Below, piece by piece: positions 24,314 through 33,399 of a stretch of DNA of 50,736 bases. The stretch lies in the NCBI GenBank assembly GCA_030150135.1, contig JASLGO010000037.1, forward strand, positions 1-50,736. The letters are read 5' to 3'. The position numbers were made by a program, and so were the translations under genes. The notes beneath the pieces were generated by a model that worked only from the letters and a program-made list of their open reading frames with translations, was not told the origin of the DNA and did no database searches. Each line of letters begins with the position of its first letter. The first letter of the stretch is position 1. This DNA comes from Aquirhabdus sp. Its GTDB lineage: Bacteria; Pseudomonadota; Gammaproteobacteria; Pseudomonadales; Moraxellaceae.

Positions 24314-25555
24314 ATGATTGCTGCCGAAAGTGCTTTAGATAAAACCGAGAATGCGGCTGAACAATTTCTTGCCATGTTGACGGCAAGTCTTGTCAGCAAT
24401 GACAAGTCGGAATCGGGTTTTGTGAAGCTCAGTTTGGGCAAATATCGTGGAACGGAAGAAGCACTGAATAAGATTTCCGTTCGTGTGCTTGAGGTGAGAG
24501 GTCAGCCGCATTTGTCGTTTGTATTTCATTATCAAACCAAAGATGTGACTAAGAACTATTTGTTTGATGAAGGCGTTGCCAAGATTCAAAATTATTTGGA
24601 TCAAAGCCAAGCCGAGAGTTTTAAGAGTGTGCACTTGCGCCTGCAAACCGAAGAAATCCAACTTTCATTCAATAAGAAAAATCAACCAAGCATTCATGTG
24701 CAAAAGACGGCTGAAACGGTTGTTGCCGCCAAAACACATGACCGTGAGAAATTTCGCCATATCGACATCAATCGCCCATTCCTTAAAGGTTTGGGCGTGA
24801 CCGATGCGCAATATCAACTGATTCCTGCGATGTCGCGTAAGTGGAAACAAATCAATAAGTTCATTGAAGTATTTCAACATGCTTTTGAATCGTTAAACCT
24901 ACCGAAAACGCACCCTGTCCATGTCGTCGATTTTGGTGCGGGAAAAGGTTATTTGACCTTTGCCATTCATGATTTTTTGCGTGAAACATTAGGCTATAGC
25001 GCAGATGTGACAGGGGTAGAACTTCGGGCGGATTTGGTCAAGTTCTGCGGAAATGTGATTGATCATTTATCGATGAAAGGTTTGAATTTTTATCAAGGCG
25101 ATGTGCGCAGTTATCATCCTGAGGCGGTGGATGTGATGATCGCGCTGCATGCCTGTGATGTGGCGACGGATTATGCGCTGCATACAGGCATCCGTTTGGG
25201 CGCGTCGATCATCATGTGTGCGCCGTGCTGCCATAAGCAAGTGCGTCCACAGATTCAAAGTCCACAAGTACTGCGTCCGATGTTGCAGCATGGTGTGCAT
25301 TTGGGACAGGAAGCCGAGATGTTAACAGACGGGTTGAGGGCATTATTGCTTGAAGCATGTGGTTATGAAACCAAGGTTTTTGAATTCGTTTCGCTCGAAC
25401 ATACCAGCAAAAACAAAATGATCCTCGCCGTCAAGCGCGATAATTTCTCCAAAAAAACTGAAATCCTGAAACAGATTGAATCGATTAAGGCGTTTTATGG
25501 TATTCAAGAGCAGTGCTTGGAAACGTTATTGCTTGCCGATGGTTTATTGTCGTAA
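24314..25555 (+). CDS. Class I SAM-dependent methyltransferase (Methyltransf_32-like)
   Basis: This is a 413-residue cytoplasmic protein. The C-terminal half has a SAM-binding motif I, VVDFGAGKGYLTFAIHDFL (near residue 205), an acidic LRADLV segment, then VMIALHACDVATDYAL and IIMCAPCCHKQVRP. The DFGAGKGYL, HACD and CCH combination is typical of the Methyltransf_32 family, related to the eukaryotic METTL25/RRNAD1 and TRM13 type, which suggests an RNA substrate. The N-terminal ~180 residues are a separate domain I do not recognise (LSLGKYRGTEEALNKI, LSFVFHYQTKDVTKNY). It ends 9 nt before uvrC, so the two are probably co-transcribed. The exact substrate is unknown. Confidence 0.8.
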   Translation: MIAAESALDKTENAAEQFLAMLTASLVSNDKSESGFVKLSLGKYRGTEEALNKISVRVLEVRGQPHLSFVFHYQTKDVTKNYLFDEGVAKIQNYLDQSQAESFKSVHLRLQTEEIQLSFNKKNQPSIHVQKTAETVVAAKTHDREKFRHIDINRPFLKGLGVTDAQYQLIPAMSRKWKQINKFIEVFQHAFESLNLPKTHPVHVVDFGAGKGYLTFAIHDFLRETLGYSADVTGVELRADLVKFCGNVIDHLSMKGLNFYQGDVRSYHPEAVDVMIALHACDVATDYALHTGIRLGASIIMCAPCCHKQVRPQIQSPQVLRPMLQHGVHLGQEAEMLTDGLRALLLEACGYETKVFEFVSLEHTSKNKMILAVKRDNFSKKTEILKQIESIKAFYGIQEQCLETLLLADGLLS

Positions 25556-25564
25556 AGTTCAATC

Positions 25565-27367
25565 ATGAATGAACTTTACGCCGATCATATCCGCGCCATC
25601 CTTGCGACGCTGCCTAATTTGCCTGGCGTCTATAAAATGCTGGGTGCGGATGGTGAGTTACTGTATGTTGGCAAAGCCAAAAATCTAAAAAATCGCGTCA
25701 CGACTTATTTTGCCAAGACTGTCGAACATCCGAAAACCCGCGCGCTGGTTGCCCGAATTCGTAATATCGAAACGCTGATTACCCGCAGCGAAACCGAAGC
25801 ATTACTCCTAGAACAAAATCTGATCAAGGAAAACAAACCGCCGTACAACATCATGTTGCGCGACGATAAATCATATCTGTATATCTTTATTTCCGCCGAC
25901 CAGCCTTATCCTCGACTGGCGGCAGGTCGCGGTAAACGCAATCATCAAGACGGCAAATTCTTTGGGCCTTATCCGAGTGCGGCGGCGGCACGTGAAGTGT
26001 TAGTCGTGCTTGAAAAGATGTTTATGGTGCGCTCGTGTGAAAATACCTTCTTCGCCCAGCGCACACGTCCATGCCTTGAATATCAAATCAAACGTTGTCG
26101 CGCGCCGTGTGTTGGTTTCGTCACTCCTGAAGGCTATGCCGTCGATGTTGCGAATACCATCGACTTCATGCAAGGCAATACTAGCGAACTCAATCAAAAA
26201 TTGATCGGGCAAATGGAACACGCTGCCGAAGCACTCGATTTTGAACAAGCCGCGCTTTATCGCGATCAACTGAGTATGTTGCGTGAAGTACAAGCGCAGC
26301 AAGCGGTATATACGGTTAAAGGTGAGGCAGATATTCTCGCCATTGCCCAGCAGGCGGGTGTAGTCTGCGTGCAAGTGATGAATGTCCGCGGCGGTCGGGT
26401 ATTGGGTGGAAAGAGCTTTTTTCCTGATTTGGAAGTGAATGAAGATATTGGAGAATTGTTGTCTGAATTTCTGGCATCTTTTTATTTCCAATTTGCGGAT
26501 GAACTGCCCAGTGAATTGATTGTCAATGTCGAGCTACCCGATAAAGCTGCATTAGAAGAAGCTCTGCAACTTGAATACCAACAAAAAGTCACGATCAAAA
26601 CCCGTGTTCGTGAGAATCGTGCTGAGTGGCTCGAAATTGCTACACTGAATGCTGACGCTGCTTTAAAAGCAACTCTTGCCAATCATATTCAAATTAATGA
26701 ACGCTTCCGTGCTTTACACGCTGTACTTGGACAGCCTATTGATCGGATTGAATGTTTTGACATTAGTCATACCATGGGCGAATCACCGATCGCTTCGTGT
26801 GTTGTTTTTGACCAAGGTGGCGCGCGTAAACGTGATTATCGTCAATATGCGATTACCGATATTACTGGTGGCGATGATTATGCGGCGATGGCACAAGTGC
26901 TGGAACGGCGGTATAAAAAACAGCCTGTCCCTGATCTGATGCTGATTGATGGCGGTAAAGGGCAATTGAATGTTGCCAAAGCAGTCATGGAAAAATTACA
27001 GTTAAATCCACTCATGATCGGCGTGTCCAAAGGCGAAGGGCGTAAACCGGGCTTAGAGACGTTGCACCGCGTGGATGGCACAAGTTTTCAGTTAGAGCAC
27101 GATGATAAAGCCCTGCATTTAATCCAGCAGATTCGTGATGAAGCGCATCGTTTTGCGATTACTAAACATCGCGCCAAGCGTGATAAAAAACGTGGTGGTT
27201 CGGTATTGGAGGCGATTCCAGGTTTAGGACCAAAACGTCGTCGGGATTTGTTGACACATTTTGGTGGGATTCAAGGCGTATTACGCGCCTCTGAAAGTGA
27301 CATTGCCAGTGTCAATGGTTTGGGCGCTGGCATGGCAAGGGTGATTTATAAGGTGTTGCATGAGTGA
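25565..27367 (+). CDS. uvrC: Excinuclease ABC subunit C
   Basis: UvrC makes the dual incisions of nucleotide-excision repair after UvrA and UvrB locate damage. The 600-residue protein has an N-terminal GIY-YIG nuclease (LPGVYKM, ELLYVGKAKNLKNRV), a Cys-containing region, a UVR domain near 205-240 (AAEALDFEQAALYRDQL), an RNase H-like nuclease (IECFDISHTMGES, LMLIDGGKGQL) and a C-terminal helix-hairpin-helix pair (LEAIPGLGPKRRRDLL, ASVNGLGAGMA). Length is standard. The ATG lies 9 nt after the methyltransferase stop, with a weak ribosome site, suggesting coupling. Confidence 0.97.
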   Translation: MNELYADHIRAILATLPNLPGVYKMLGADGELLYVGKAKNLKNRVTTYFAKTVEHPKTRALVARIRNIETLITRSETEALLLEQNLIKENKPPYNIMLRDDKSYLYIFISADQPYPRLAAGRGKRNHQDGKFFGPYPSAAAAREVLVVLEKMFMVRSCENTFFAQRTRPCLEYQIKRCRAPCVGFVTPEGYAVDVANTIDFMQGNTSELNQKLIGQMEHAAEALDFEQAALYRDQLSMLREVQAQQAVYTVKGEADILAIAQQAGVVCVQVMNVRGGRVLGGKSFFPDLEVNEDIGELLSEFLASFYFQFADELPSELIVNVELPDKAALEEALQLEYQQKVTIKTRVRENRAEWLEIATLNADAALKATLANHIQINERFRALHAVLGQPIDRIECFDISHTMGESPIASCVVFDQGGARKRDYRQYAITDITGGDDYAAMAQVLERRYKKQPVPDLMLIDGGKGQLNVAKAVMEKLQLNPLMIGVSKGEGRKPGLETLHRVDGTSFQLEHDDKALHLIQQIRDEAHRFAITKHRAKRDKKRGGSVLEAIPGLGPKRRRDLLTHFGGIQGVLRASESDIASVNGLGAGMARVIYKVLHE

Positions 27368-27406
27368 ATAAGTAACAGAAGAATTATTGCTCTTTTGGAG
27401 GAAAAT

Positions 27407-28297
27407 TTAGCCTGTTTTACTACAGGCTTTTTTATATCTAAAAAGAGCTAACCATGCACCACTTAACAATCCTAATAATGCTCCGATGACTATAAAAGTA
27501 CTTCGTTTAGGAAATACGGGCTTTGATGACACATAGATTTTATTAACCAAAGTTGTTGCTTGTTCATCGAAAGCGGTTAATTGTGCATTTTTTTGAATTA
27601 GCTGATTTTGAAGAGAATTTCTTTCACCTTCTTTAGCCGCCAACAAATTAATGGCAACAATACTTGGTGCAAATGAAGCATTTGGTTTATTGATGTTACT
27701 CATTTTACTTTTTAAACCAACTACTTCTAGCGATGTATCATTAAGGTTCTTTGCAATTATGAGCGATTCTTTTTGAGTGTAATTTCTAAAAGGCTGGGTA
27801 ATTACAAGATGAATTGCTTGAATCTCTTTTGTAACGATTTTTAAGCTGTTTATTGCATCATTCTTACTATAGCCACGAACAGACAAATTTAAAAATTCAG
27901 TATTTTGAATAGAAATCCCTTTAAGAGAGCCCAACAGTATATCAGAGCGCTGATCTTCTCCTTTTTCTATGGGCAAGCCAAGATCAGTAAGAACTTTTTG
28001 TTGAAATCCTAGGGATTTAATACGTTCCACCGTTTGTAGTGGATCTTCAATGAGCTTAGATTCCACCCCTAAATTTGCGGGTATCCGACCAATATGTAAT
28101 GTGGCGGTAGCCTCCCATTGTTTAGGCATAAGTAATGCTAATATAAATCCACCCAATGCAAATAATAAACTTAGACTGAGGATGAAGCGCCATGAATGAA
28201 GGAGCGTTAGTTGAATAATGTCTAATATATCTTTCAAGTCATTATCAATATTGTCATTATTAGTAGAATTCGGATTGGATTTTAAAGAGGTTGGCAT
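27407..28297 (-). CDS. wzz: Wzz-type polysaccharide chain-length determinant
   Basis: Wzz proteins set the modal length of polymers made by Wzy. The 296-residue product has the family layout: a short cytoplasmic N-terminus rich in Asn and Asp, a first membrane helix (about 36-56, FILSLSLLFALGGFILALLM), a periplasmic coiled-coil-prone domain, a Pro-containing KPVFPKRS segment, and a second membrane helix (about 268-288) with a short basic tail. It lacks the cytoplasmic tyrosine-kinase domain of Wzc, so it is the O-antigen-type (PCP-1) regulator. It is the last gene of the polysaccharide locus. Confidence 0.88.
   Translation of the reverse strand: MPTSLKSNPNSTNNDNIDNDLKDILDIIQLTLLHSWRFILSLSLLFALGGFILALLMPKQWEATATLHIGRIPANLGVESKLIEDPLQTVERIKSLGFQQKVLTDLGLPIEKGEDQRSDILLGSLKGISIQNTEFLNLSVRGYSKNDAINSLKIVTKEIQAIHLVITQPFRNYTQKESLIIAKNLNDTSLEVVGLKSKMSNINKPNASFAPSIVAINLLAAKEGERNSLQNQLIQKNAQLTAFDEQATTLVNKIYVSSKPVFPKRSTFIVIGALLGLLSGAWLALFRYKKACSKTG
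27409..27433 (+). terminator. Intrinsic terminator of uvrC, inside the wzz 3' end
   Basis: AGCCTGT (27409-27415), 6-nt loop, ACAGGCT (27422-27428) and a T-run. It overlaps the stop and last codons of the convergent wzz gene. Confidence 0.85.
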
Positions 28298-28362
28298 AAT
28301 TTCTACATACTATTTAAAAAATGAGTTAATGAACTGTGAGCGAGTTGAAAAAGTTTAGGAGT

Positions 28363-29061
28363 CTAATCCATTTTTAATGGATGAGAATGTTCATGCACAG
28401 AATTCGGGATAGATAAATCATTTGTAGCATCAACTGGGCAATCGATGATAGGCATATGATTTCTAAAAATAATTTTTAGAGCAGTCCAGATGATAACTTT
28501 GAGATCAAACAGGATAGATTGCTGAACAATATGTCGAACGCGTAAGCGATTTTTTTCAGGAAGAATAACTTCAAAGTAAGTTTGAACAGGATTATTGGAT
28601 TCTGCTAAAAGACGCTCTTCATGAATATAAAGCAGCGAAGCAAGATCCGTGATTCCTGGACGTTCTGAAAAGATAATATTTCGAACACTCATATGATAAT
28701 GCTGAAGATGAGATACAACTTCTGGGCGAGGACCAACAATACTCATTTCACCTTTGAGTACATTGACGAGTTGTGGGATTTCATCGAGTTTTGTTTTTCG
28801 CAATACTTTACCGATACGAGTGATCCTATCATCACCACATGCAGTGATATTTAATCCTTTAGATTCGTGGCGCATTGTTCGGAATTTAAGAATATAAAAA
28901 GGTTGTTCGTATCGACCTGTTCGTGCTTGCTTAAAGAAAATAGGACCATGACTTTCGAGTTTGATCAAACATGCCACAATAAAGGCAACAGGCAATAGTA
29001 GTGCAGTGAGTAACAGAGCTACTAGAATGTCAAATATACGTTTGATTGTTTGGTAATACAC
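28363..29061 (-). CDS. Initiating sugar-phosphate transferase (bacterial sugar transferase family)
   Basis: This 232-residue protein belongs to the monotopic phosphoglycosyl transferases (PF02397), which move a sugar-1-phosphate from a nucleotide sugar to undecaprenyl phosphate to start each repeat unit. Visible are the N-terminal hydrophobic re-entrant helix (FDILVALLLTALLLP), the basic QARTGRYEQPFYILKFRTM block, TKLDEIPQLVNVLKGEMS and IVGPRPE. It corresponds to the short PglC/ItrA-like form without the extra WbaP membrane domain. The start is a GTG. A C-terminal ~60-residue extension after FERPG-like SERPGITDLAS is typical. The sugar, Glc/Gal or an amino sugar, cannot be assigned. Confidence 0.9.
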   Translation of the reverse strand: MYYQTIKRIFDILVALLLTALLLPVAFIVACLIKLESHGPIFFKQARTGRYEQPFYILKFRTMRHESKGLNITACGDDRITRIGKVLRKTKLDEIPQLVNVLKGEMSIVGPRPEVVSHLQHYHMSVRNIIFSERPGITDLASLLYIHEERLLAESNNPVQTYFEVILPEKNRLRVRHIVQQSILFDLKVIIWTALKIIFRNHMPIIDCPVDATNDLSIPNSVHEHSHPLKMD

Positions 29062-29109
29062 GATCTATTTACTCAGGTTCTAGAATTCGAACCGTTTGGG
29101 GCTGTGAAT

Positions 29110-29988
29110 TCAAGTATTATCTATCATCATCTTAGGTAAAAAATCATTTTTTAACCATATCTTGAGCTTTCTAGCTAATTCAGGGTCTTTAAATGCATAT
29201 ACCAAGTTCGCTTGTAAGTGACCTAATTTACTGCCACAATCGTAGCGTATACCATTTAGCTGATGTGGTTTAAAAATGTAGCTTTTTAATAACCGTTGAA
29301 TGGCATCCGTTAACTGAATTTCCCCTCCAGCACCAGTTTCAACTTTCTCTAAAACAGAAAATATTTCCGAAGGTAATATGTATCGACCAACTATAGCAAG
29401 TGTACTTGGAGCAACTTCAGGATCGGGTTTCTCAACGAGTTCTGTAATTCGTTCAGTTGTTGAAACAACTATACCATAACGATTAGTGTGCTCAAGAGCG
29501 ACATTTTCAACAGCTAAAGAAAACGAACCGGTTTCATTGTATAAGTCAACCATGTCGGACAAGCATCCATTACCACGACTATCGATCAAATCGTCAGGTA
29601 ACATGACGGCAAATGGACGATTCCCAACCACGTCTTTGGCACAGAGCACAGCATGACCCAGTCCTAATGCTTCGTACTGGAAGACTACATGAAACTCAAC
29701 GCCATCCGACAAAGTGTTTTGAACTGCTTTGAGTCCTGTTTTGTTGCCTTTTTTTGCTAGTATAGACTCCAATTCTACTGCTTCTCTAAAATGAGCTTCT
29801 ATCGTCGGTTTGACTGGATTTGTGACGAGAACAATTTTTCGGATACCAGCTCTAACGGCTTCCTCGACAGCAAGTTGTATAAGAGGAACATCAACAATAG
29901 GTAACATTTCCTTTGGAGTAACTTTAGTTGCAGGAAGAAAACGACTCCCTAATCCAGCTACAGGTAATACAACAATTTCGACAGACAA
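29110..29988 (-). CDS. galU: UTP-glucose-1-phosphate uridylyltransferase
   Basis: GalU makes UDP-glucose from glucose-1-phosphate and UTP. The 292-residue enzyme has the nucleotidyltransferase signature GLGSRFLPATKVTPKEMLP, then ALGLGHAVLCAK, a VMLPDDLID acceptor block, LVEKPDPEVAPS, and GGEIQLTDAIQRL. The start is a TTG at 29988, supported by AGAGG 6-7 nt upstream and no better ATG. It supplies UDP-Glc for galE and possibly for the glycan itself. Confidence 0.96.
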   Translation of the reverse strand: MSVEIVVLPVAGLGSRFLPATKVTPKEMLPIVDVPLIQLAVEEAVRAGIRKIVLVTNPVKPTIEAHFREAVELESILAKKGNKTGLKAVQNTLSDGVEFHVVFQYEALGLGHAVLCAKDVVGNRPFAVMLPDDLIDSRGNGCLSDMVDLYNETGSFSLAVENVALEHTNRYGIVVSTTERITELVEKPDPEVAPSTLAIVGRYILPSEIFSVLEKVETGAGGEIQLTDAIQRLLKSYIFKPHQLNGIRYDCGSKLGHLQANLVYAFKDPELARKLKIWLKNDFLPKMMIDNT

Positions 29989-30078
29989 CTTGAACCTCTA
30001 TAAACAGTAAGAATATAAATGCTATGCTATAAAAACATATGTGCAATTATATGTTATGGTTGGGCGATATTTGATTGA

Positions 30079-31095
30079 TTATACCTGATAACCATTTGGA
30101 TTATTCAACTGCCAGCGCCAAGTGTCGTCCATCATATCTTTTAAGTCAAGTTCAGCTTTCCAGCCTAGTTCGTGTATTGCTTTAGATGGGTCAGACCAAC
30201 ATTTAGCAATATCGCCTGCACGACGTGGAACAATATGAAATTTCACGTGCTGACATGCAGCTTTTTCAAAAGCTGCGATAATTTCTAGTACGGAATAGCC
30301 AACACCTGTTCCTAGATTCCATACATGTTGTCCTTGTTGTTTACAGATAAAATTAAGTGCTGCTATATGACCTTTTGCTAAATCTACTACGTGAATATAA
30401 TCTCGTATTCCCGTACCATCTGTTGTGGGATAGTCATTTCCATATACGGACAACTCTTTTAATTTGCCGATTACTACTTGACTGATGTAAGGAACTAAAT
30501 TATTAGGAGGACCATTGGGATCTTCACCGATTAGTCCACTTGGATGCGCACCGATAGGATTAAAATAACGGAGTAGGGCAACAGACCAGCGAGGGTCTGA
30601 TGCAGCTACATCAGTTAGTATTTGCTCTACCATGAGTTTTGAGCAGCCATAAGGATTTGTAGGAGTTCCAGTGGGGCATGTTTCTGCGATAGGCATTAGT
30701 TCGGGTTCACCATATACAGTTGCCGATGAGCTGAAAACGAGGTGAAAGACCTGAGCCTCTGCCATAGCTTGGCATAAAGTGAGGCTACCTATGACATTAT
30801 TGTCATAATAATCCATCGGATTTTTTACGCTCTCACCAACAGCTTTTAAACCAGCAAAGTGTATTACGGCATCAATTTTATGTGTGTTAAATATATGGTC
30901 GAGCAAAATACGATTTCGTATATCTCCATGGATAAATGTCAGTATTTTTCCAGTAATTTGCTCTACACGTCTTAGGGATTCTTGTGAGCTATTGCATAGA
31001 TTGTCTAAAACAACAATATCATGCCCTGCGGATAACAATTCAACTAAAGTGTGAGATCCGATATAACCTGCACCACCAGTAATCAAAAGTTTCAT
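30079..31095 (-). CDS. galE: UDP-glucose 4-epimerase
   Basis: GalE interconverts UDP-Glc and UDP-Gal (some members also UDP-GlcNAc and UDP-GalNAc). The 338-residue short-chain dehydrogenase-type enzyme has the NAD motif GGAGYIGSH at its N-terminus, SSSATVYGEP with the catalytic Ser, NPYGCSKLMVE with the YxxxK pair, and RYFNPIGAHPSGLIGEDP. The frame opens at a TTG at 31101, but the ATG at 31095, with AGGA 8 nt upstream, gives the standard MKLLITGGAG start. It stands next to galU, matching a UDP-Glc to UDP-Gal flow. Confidence 0.96.
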   Translation of the reverse strand: MKLLITGGAGYIGSHTLVELLSAGHDIVVLDNLCNSSQESLRRVEQITGKILTFIHGDIRNRILLDHIFNTHKIDAVIHFAGLKAVGESVKNPMDYYDNNVIGSLTLCQAMAEAQVFHLVFSSSATVYGEPELMPIAETCPTGTPTNPYGCSKLMVEQILTDVAASDPRWSVALLRYFNPIGAHPSGLIGEDPNGPPNNLVPYISQVVIGKLKELSVYGNDYPTTDGTGIRDYIHVVDLAKGHIAALNFICKQQGQHVWNLGTGVGYSVLEIIAAFEKAACQHVKFHIVPRRAGDIAKCWSDPSKAIHELGWKAELDLKDMMDDTWRWQLNNPNGYQV

Positions 31096-31118
31096 ATTCA
31101 ATGTCCTGAAGTTATAGC

Positions 31119-31916
31119 TTATCGCAGTGTTTTATATAAAAGTTTTCTAATGGATCGGGGAGGGGTTCGTATAATTGCTCTTAAAATCAAATTACTTAGG
31201 TATTCAGCGGTATTTAAGAATCCGATAGATTTTTGGTATTTGAGTAACTTAATCTCTCCTTTAAAAAAGTCGATGCCTCGTCGATCTATAAATGCTTCAC
31301 CTGTCCGCATATATAAAAGAACTTCAGGAATGTTCGCAAATAAATAACCTTGTACCAACATGAAAGACCAAAGCGCATAATCCTCAGGAAATATCACAGG
31401 ATATCCCCCGGAAGCTAATACATCGCTTTTTCTAAAGATCACTACTGGGTGACTAACAGGGCTACGATGTTTAGCAAATCTTAAAATATCAGAGTGTTTT
31501 TCTGGGAGCGTTTTAAGAAAACCCTTCTCATCCGTCATCGAATTTCGTTCTTCAATCCAAGCACTTGCGACGCTGATATTTGGATTTTGTTGCATAAACT
31601 GAATTTGACGTTCGAAGCGAACAGGAAGCGCAACGTCATCTGCATCCATACGAAGAATGAGTTCATATGTACACTGTTTAAGCCCCTCATTGAGGGCAAC
31701 AGCTAACCCTTGGTTCTTTTCCAGTTTGACTCGTTTAATTGGCAGTGTAGAACAGTACTGATCGATCACAGCATTTAATTCATCCGTGATCTTTCCATCT
31801 TCCACCAAAACAATTTCTGGGGCGGCGAGAGTTTGTTTTGACAAACTTTCAAGGCATTCTGCGAGATAATGCGGTTGTTCTTTTATGTAGACAGACATCA
31901 AAACTGAAAAACTCAC
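31119..31916 (-). CDS. Glycosyltransferase family 2
   Basis: This is a 265-residue GT-A-fold enzyme. It starts FSVLMSVYIKEQPHYLAECLESL, shows VEDGKITDEL (nucleotide-sugar contact), LEKNQGLAVALNEGL and the metal-binding LRMDADDVALPVRFERQ, and has a later PEDYALWSFM acceptor-side motif. It resembles AmsE-type transferases of exopolysaccharide loci. It would add one sugar of the repeat unit at the cytoplasmic face. The start is a GTG overlapping the upstream stop by 4 nt (GTGA), so it is coupled to the membrane protein gene before it. The donor is unknown. Confidence 0.9.
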   Translation of the reverse strand: MSFSVLMSVYIKEQPHYLAECLESLSKQTLAAPEIVLVEDGKITDELNAVIDQYCSTLPIKRVKLEKNQGLAVALNEGLKQCTYELILRMDADDVALPVRFERQIQFMQQNPNISVASAWIEERNSMTDEKGFLKTLPEKHSDILRFAKHRSPVSHPVVIFRKSDVLASGGYPVIFPEDYALWSFMLVQGYLFANIPEVLLYMRTGEAFIDRRGIDFFKGEIKLLKYQKSIGFLNTAEYLSNLILRAIIRTPPRSIRKLLYKTLR

Positions 31917-32755
31917 TTACGATACTCCTCCTTGGCGCCTTTGAGTACTGCGCGATTAAAACGAGCGCTCCTCTTAATCAACAGGTAACCAGATAAACGA
32001 TATAAAAAATAGAAGGTTGAGATAAATAGAAGAAAATCGGAATGTGGAATATTCGAAAAGTAAAATATGACCGATGATATGACGATTAAGAAGAGATAAT
32101 AAAACACCCGAAAACGATCAATATTCCCGACAATTTTAGATACCAAATGCATGCCATATCGTGGTTGCTTACAAAACTCTAAGAACTTTGGAACAGGATA
32201 GAGCAAAAAAAGAGATAACAAAAAATATAAGTTATCATTGATAGACACTAATATTAATAGTGGCAAGTAAAAACGCAGATAGGATAAAGGTAGTATTAGA
32301 TAAAGATTTACCTTAGACCTGAACAAGTTATAAGTGGAGAAAATGCCTTGGAGTAAAATTATTCCGTATATAAAATGGATGAAATAACTCAATTTTACGA
32401 TCATGGACAAGGCTGCAGTGAGCACAACAAACCAAAGCAAGCGCACAGAAAAAATCAGAACCGCATGTTTAAAAATAAAATCAGAATCTAGTTCTGATAG
32501 TCGCTGGGTAGGCTTGGACTCGCGTCTCGTTGTCCAAACGTCATTTTGTATATACCCGTTTTCATAAATGAGATTGACGAGAATGATAGCGAGCACTAAT
32601 GCGATAGAAGATGATACGGTGACCTTAGATATATTCCAGAAATAGAAGGTAAATATTGGAATTAAATAAATAATGATCCATGATATCTTTTGTGTGAGCC
32701 CTTTGAGTCGAGTCTCAACAAAATATAATCCAGGCAAAAATGGGTATAAAATCAT
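31913..32755 (-). CDS. Polytopic membrane protein, faintly UbiA-like
   Basis: This is a 280-residue integral membrane protein with about seven or eight hydrophobic segments. Not recognised with confidence. After the second segment it reads YENGYIQNDVWTTRRE followed by SKPTQRL, and this recalls the first loop of UbiA prenyltransferases (ND...D...PTxR). The downstream catalytic aspartates of that motif are missing. It lies 11 nt after an HAD-family gene and is coupled to a GT2 gene. HAD plus UbiA-fold pairs occur in polyprenyl-phosphate pentose synthesis, so the pairing is suggestive, but this is inference only. Alternatives are an acyltransferase-like or a flippase-accessory protein. Confidence 0.6.
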   Translation of the reverse strand: MILYPFLPGLYFVETRLKGLTQKISWIIIYLIPIFTFYFWNISKVTVSSSIALVLAIILVNLIYENGYIQNDVWTTRRESKPTQRLSELDSDFIFKHAVLIFSVRLLWFVVLTAALSMIVKLSYFIHFIYGIILLQGIFSTYNLFRSKVNLYLILPLSYLRFYLPLLILVSINDNLYFLLSLFLLYPVPKFLEFCKQPRYGMHLVSKIVGNIDRFRVFYYLFLIVISSVIFYFSNIPHSDFLLFISTFYFLYRLSGYLLIKRSARFNRAVLKGAKEEYRK

Positions 32756-32766
32756 TTAAGGTCGTC

Positions 32767-33399
32767 TCATATAATCTTCAAGATGATGTCTTGCGTTCTT
32801 AACTTCTTTTGCCAATGGCTCACATTTTTCTTTTTAGTCACAATGTATGATTTTTCTGATGCGAGAATGAGATCAATGTCAGATTTGTTGTCTGTAACCA
32901 CTAGTTGATAGTGAGTAGTTTCTAGATATTTCTTTTTGTCGCCCAACAAATCTACACTCAATTTTCCTGAAGATTTACCATTTATATATTCAAGTTGACT
33001 ACTAATATAACTAACCGCGTATTGCCGTGCGACCAACTGCACAATCGGATCAATAGATGCGGATGCAAGGTAAACGGTTACCGAGTTATCTTGACAGTAT
33101 TGGAGCAGAAGCTCATCTGCTTCAAGAATTTTTTTATTTTCTAATACGTCAGTGATGAATCTCTCTGCTTGTTGAAGAAGCTGATCTTGGCTGAATCCTT
33201 TATAGCCATAAATTGCGAGTGTTCGAATGAGATCAATGTTTGATGCAATTGATAGACACTTAGCAAGAATTCTGAGTGGTAAACTAAAAATTATCAAAGC
33301 ATAAAGCGGTCGCAAAAAACGAATAAAGTCGAACGTTGTGTTTGAGTCATAGAGTGTGCCACAGAGGTCAAATATAACAATTGGTTTTTCTGATTTCAT
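32767..33399 (-). CDS. HAD-superfamily protein with altered catalytic motif
   Basis: This 210-residue protein resembles the HAD-IB (SerB-like) branch. Motif I reads IFDLCGTLYDSN: the nucleophile position is Asp11, but the general acid/base Asp two residues later is Cys13. Motif II is LASAS, motif III is a Lys in the GDKKKYLE area, and motif IV is VTDNKSDIDLI with its acidic pair. A helical cap lies between residues ~20 and 95. The Asp-to-Cys change needs at least two base substitutions in the codon, so a single read error does not explain it. Activity may be lost or changed. It overlaps the wzy-like gene by 4 nt and precedes the membrane protein. Confidence 0.78.
   Translation of the reverse strand: MKSEKPIVIFDLCGTLYDSNTTFDFIRFLRPLYALIIFSLPLRILAKCLSIASNIDLIRTLAIYGYKGFSQDQLLQQAERFITDVLENKKILEADELLLQYCQDNSVTVYLASASIDPIVQLVARQYAVSYISSQLEYINGKSSGKLSVDLLGDKKKYLETTHYQLVVTDNKSDIDLILASEKSYIVTKKKNVSHWQKKLRTQDIILKII

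Noticed and set aside
26000..26491. A 163-codon minus-strand frame inside uvrC
   Set aside because: It lies entirely within the well-supported uvrC gene, has no family features and no ribosome site; a shadow frame.
30240..30260. A fourth parS site around TTTCACGTG
   Set aside because: Only a half-site matches; the right arm does not continue the palindrome.
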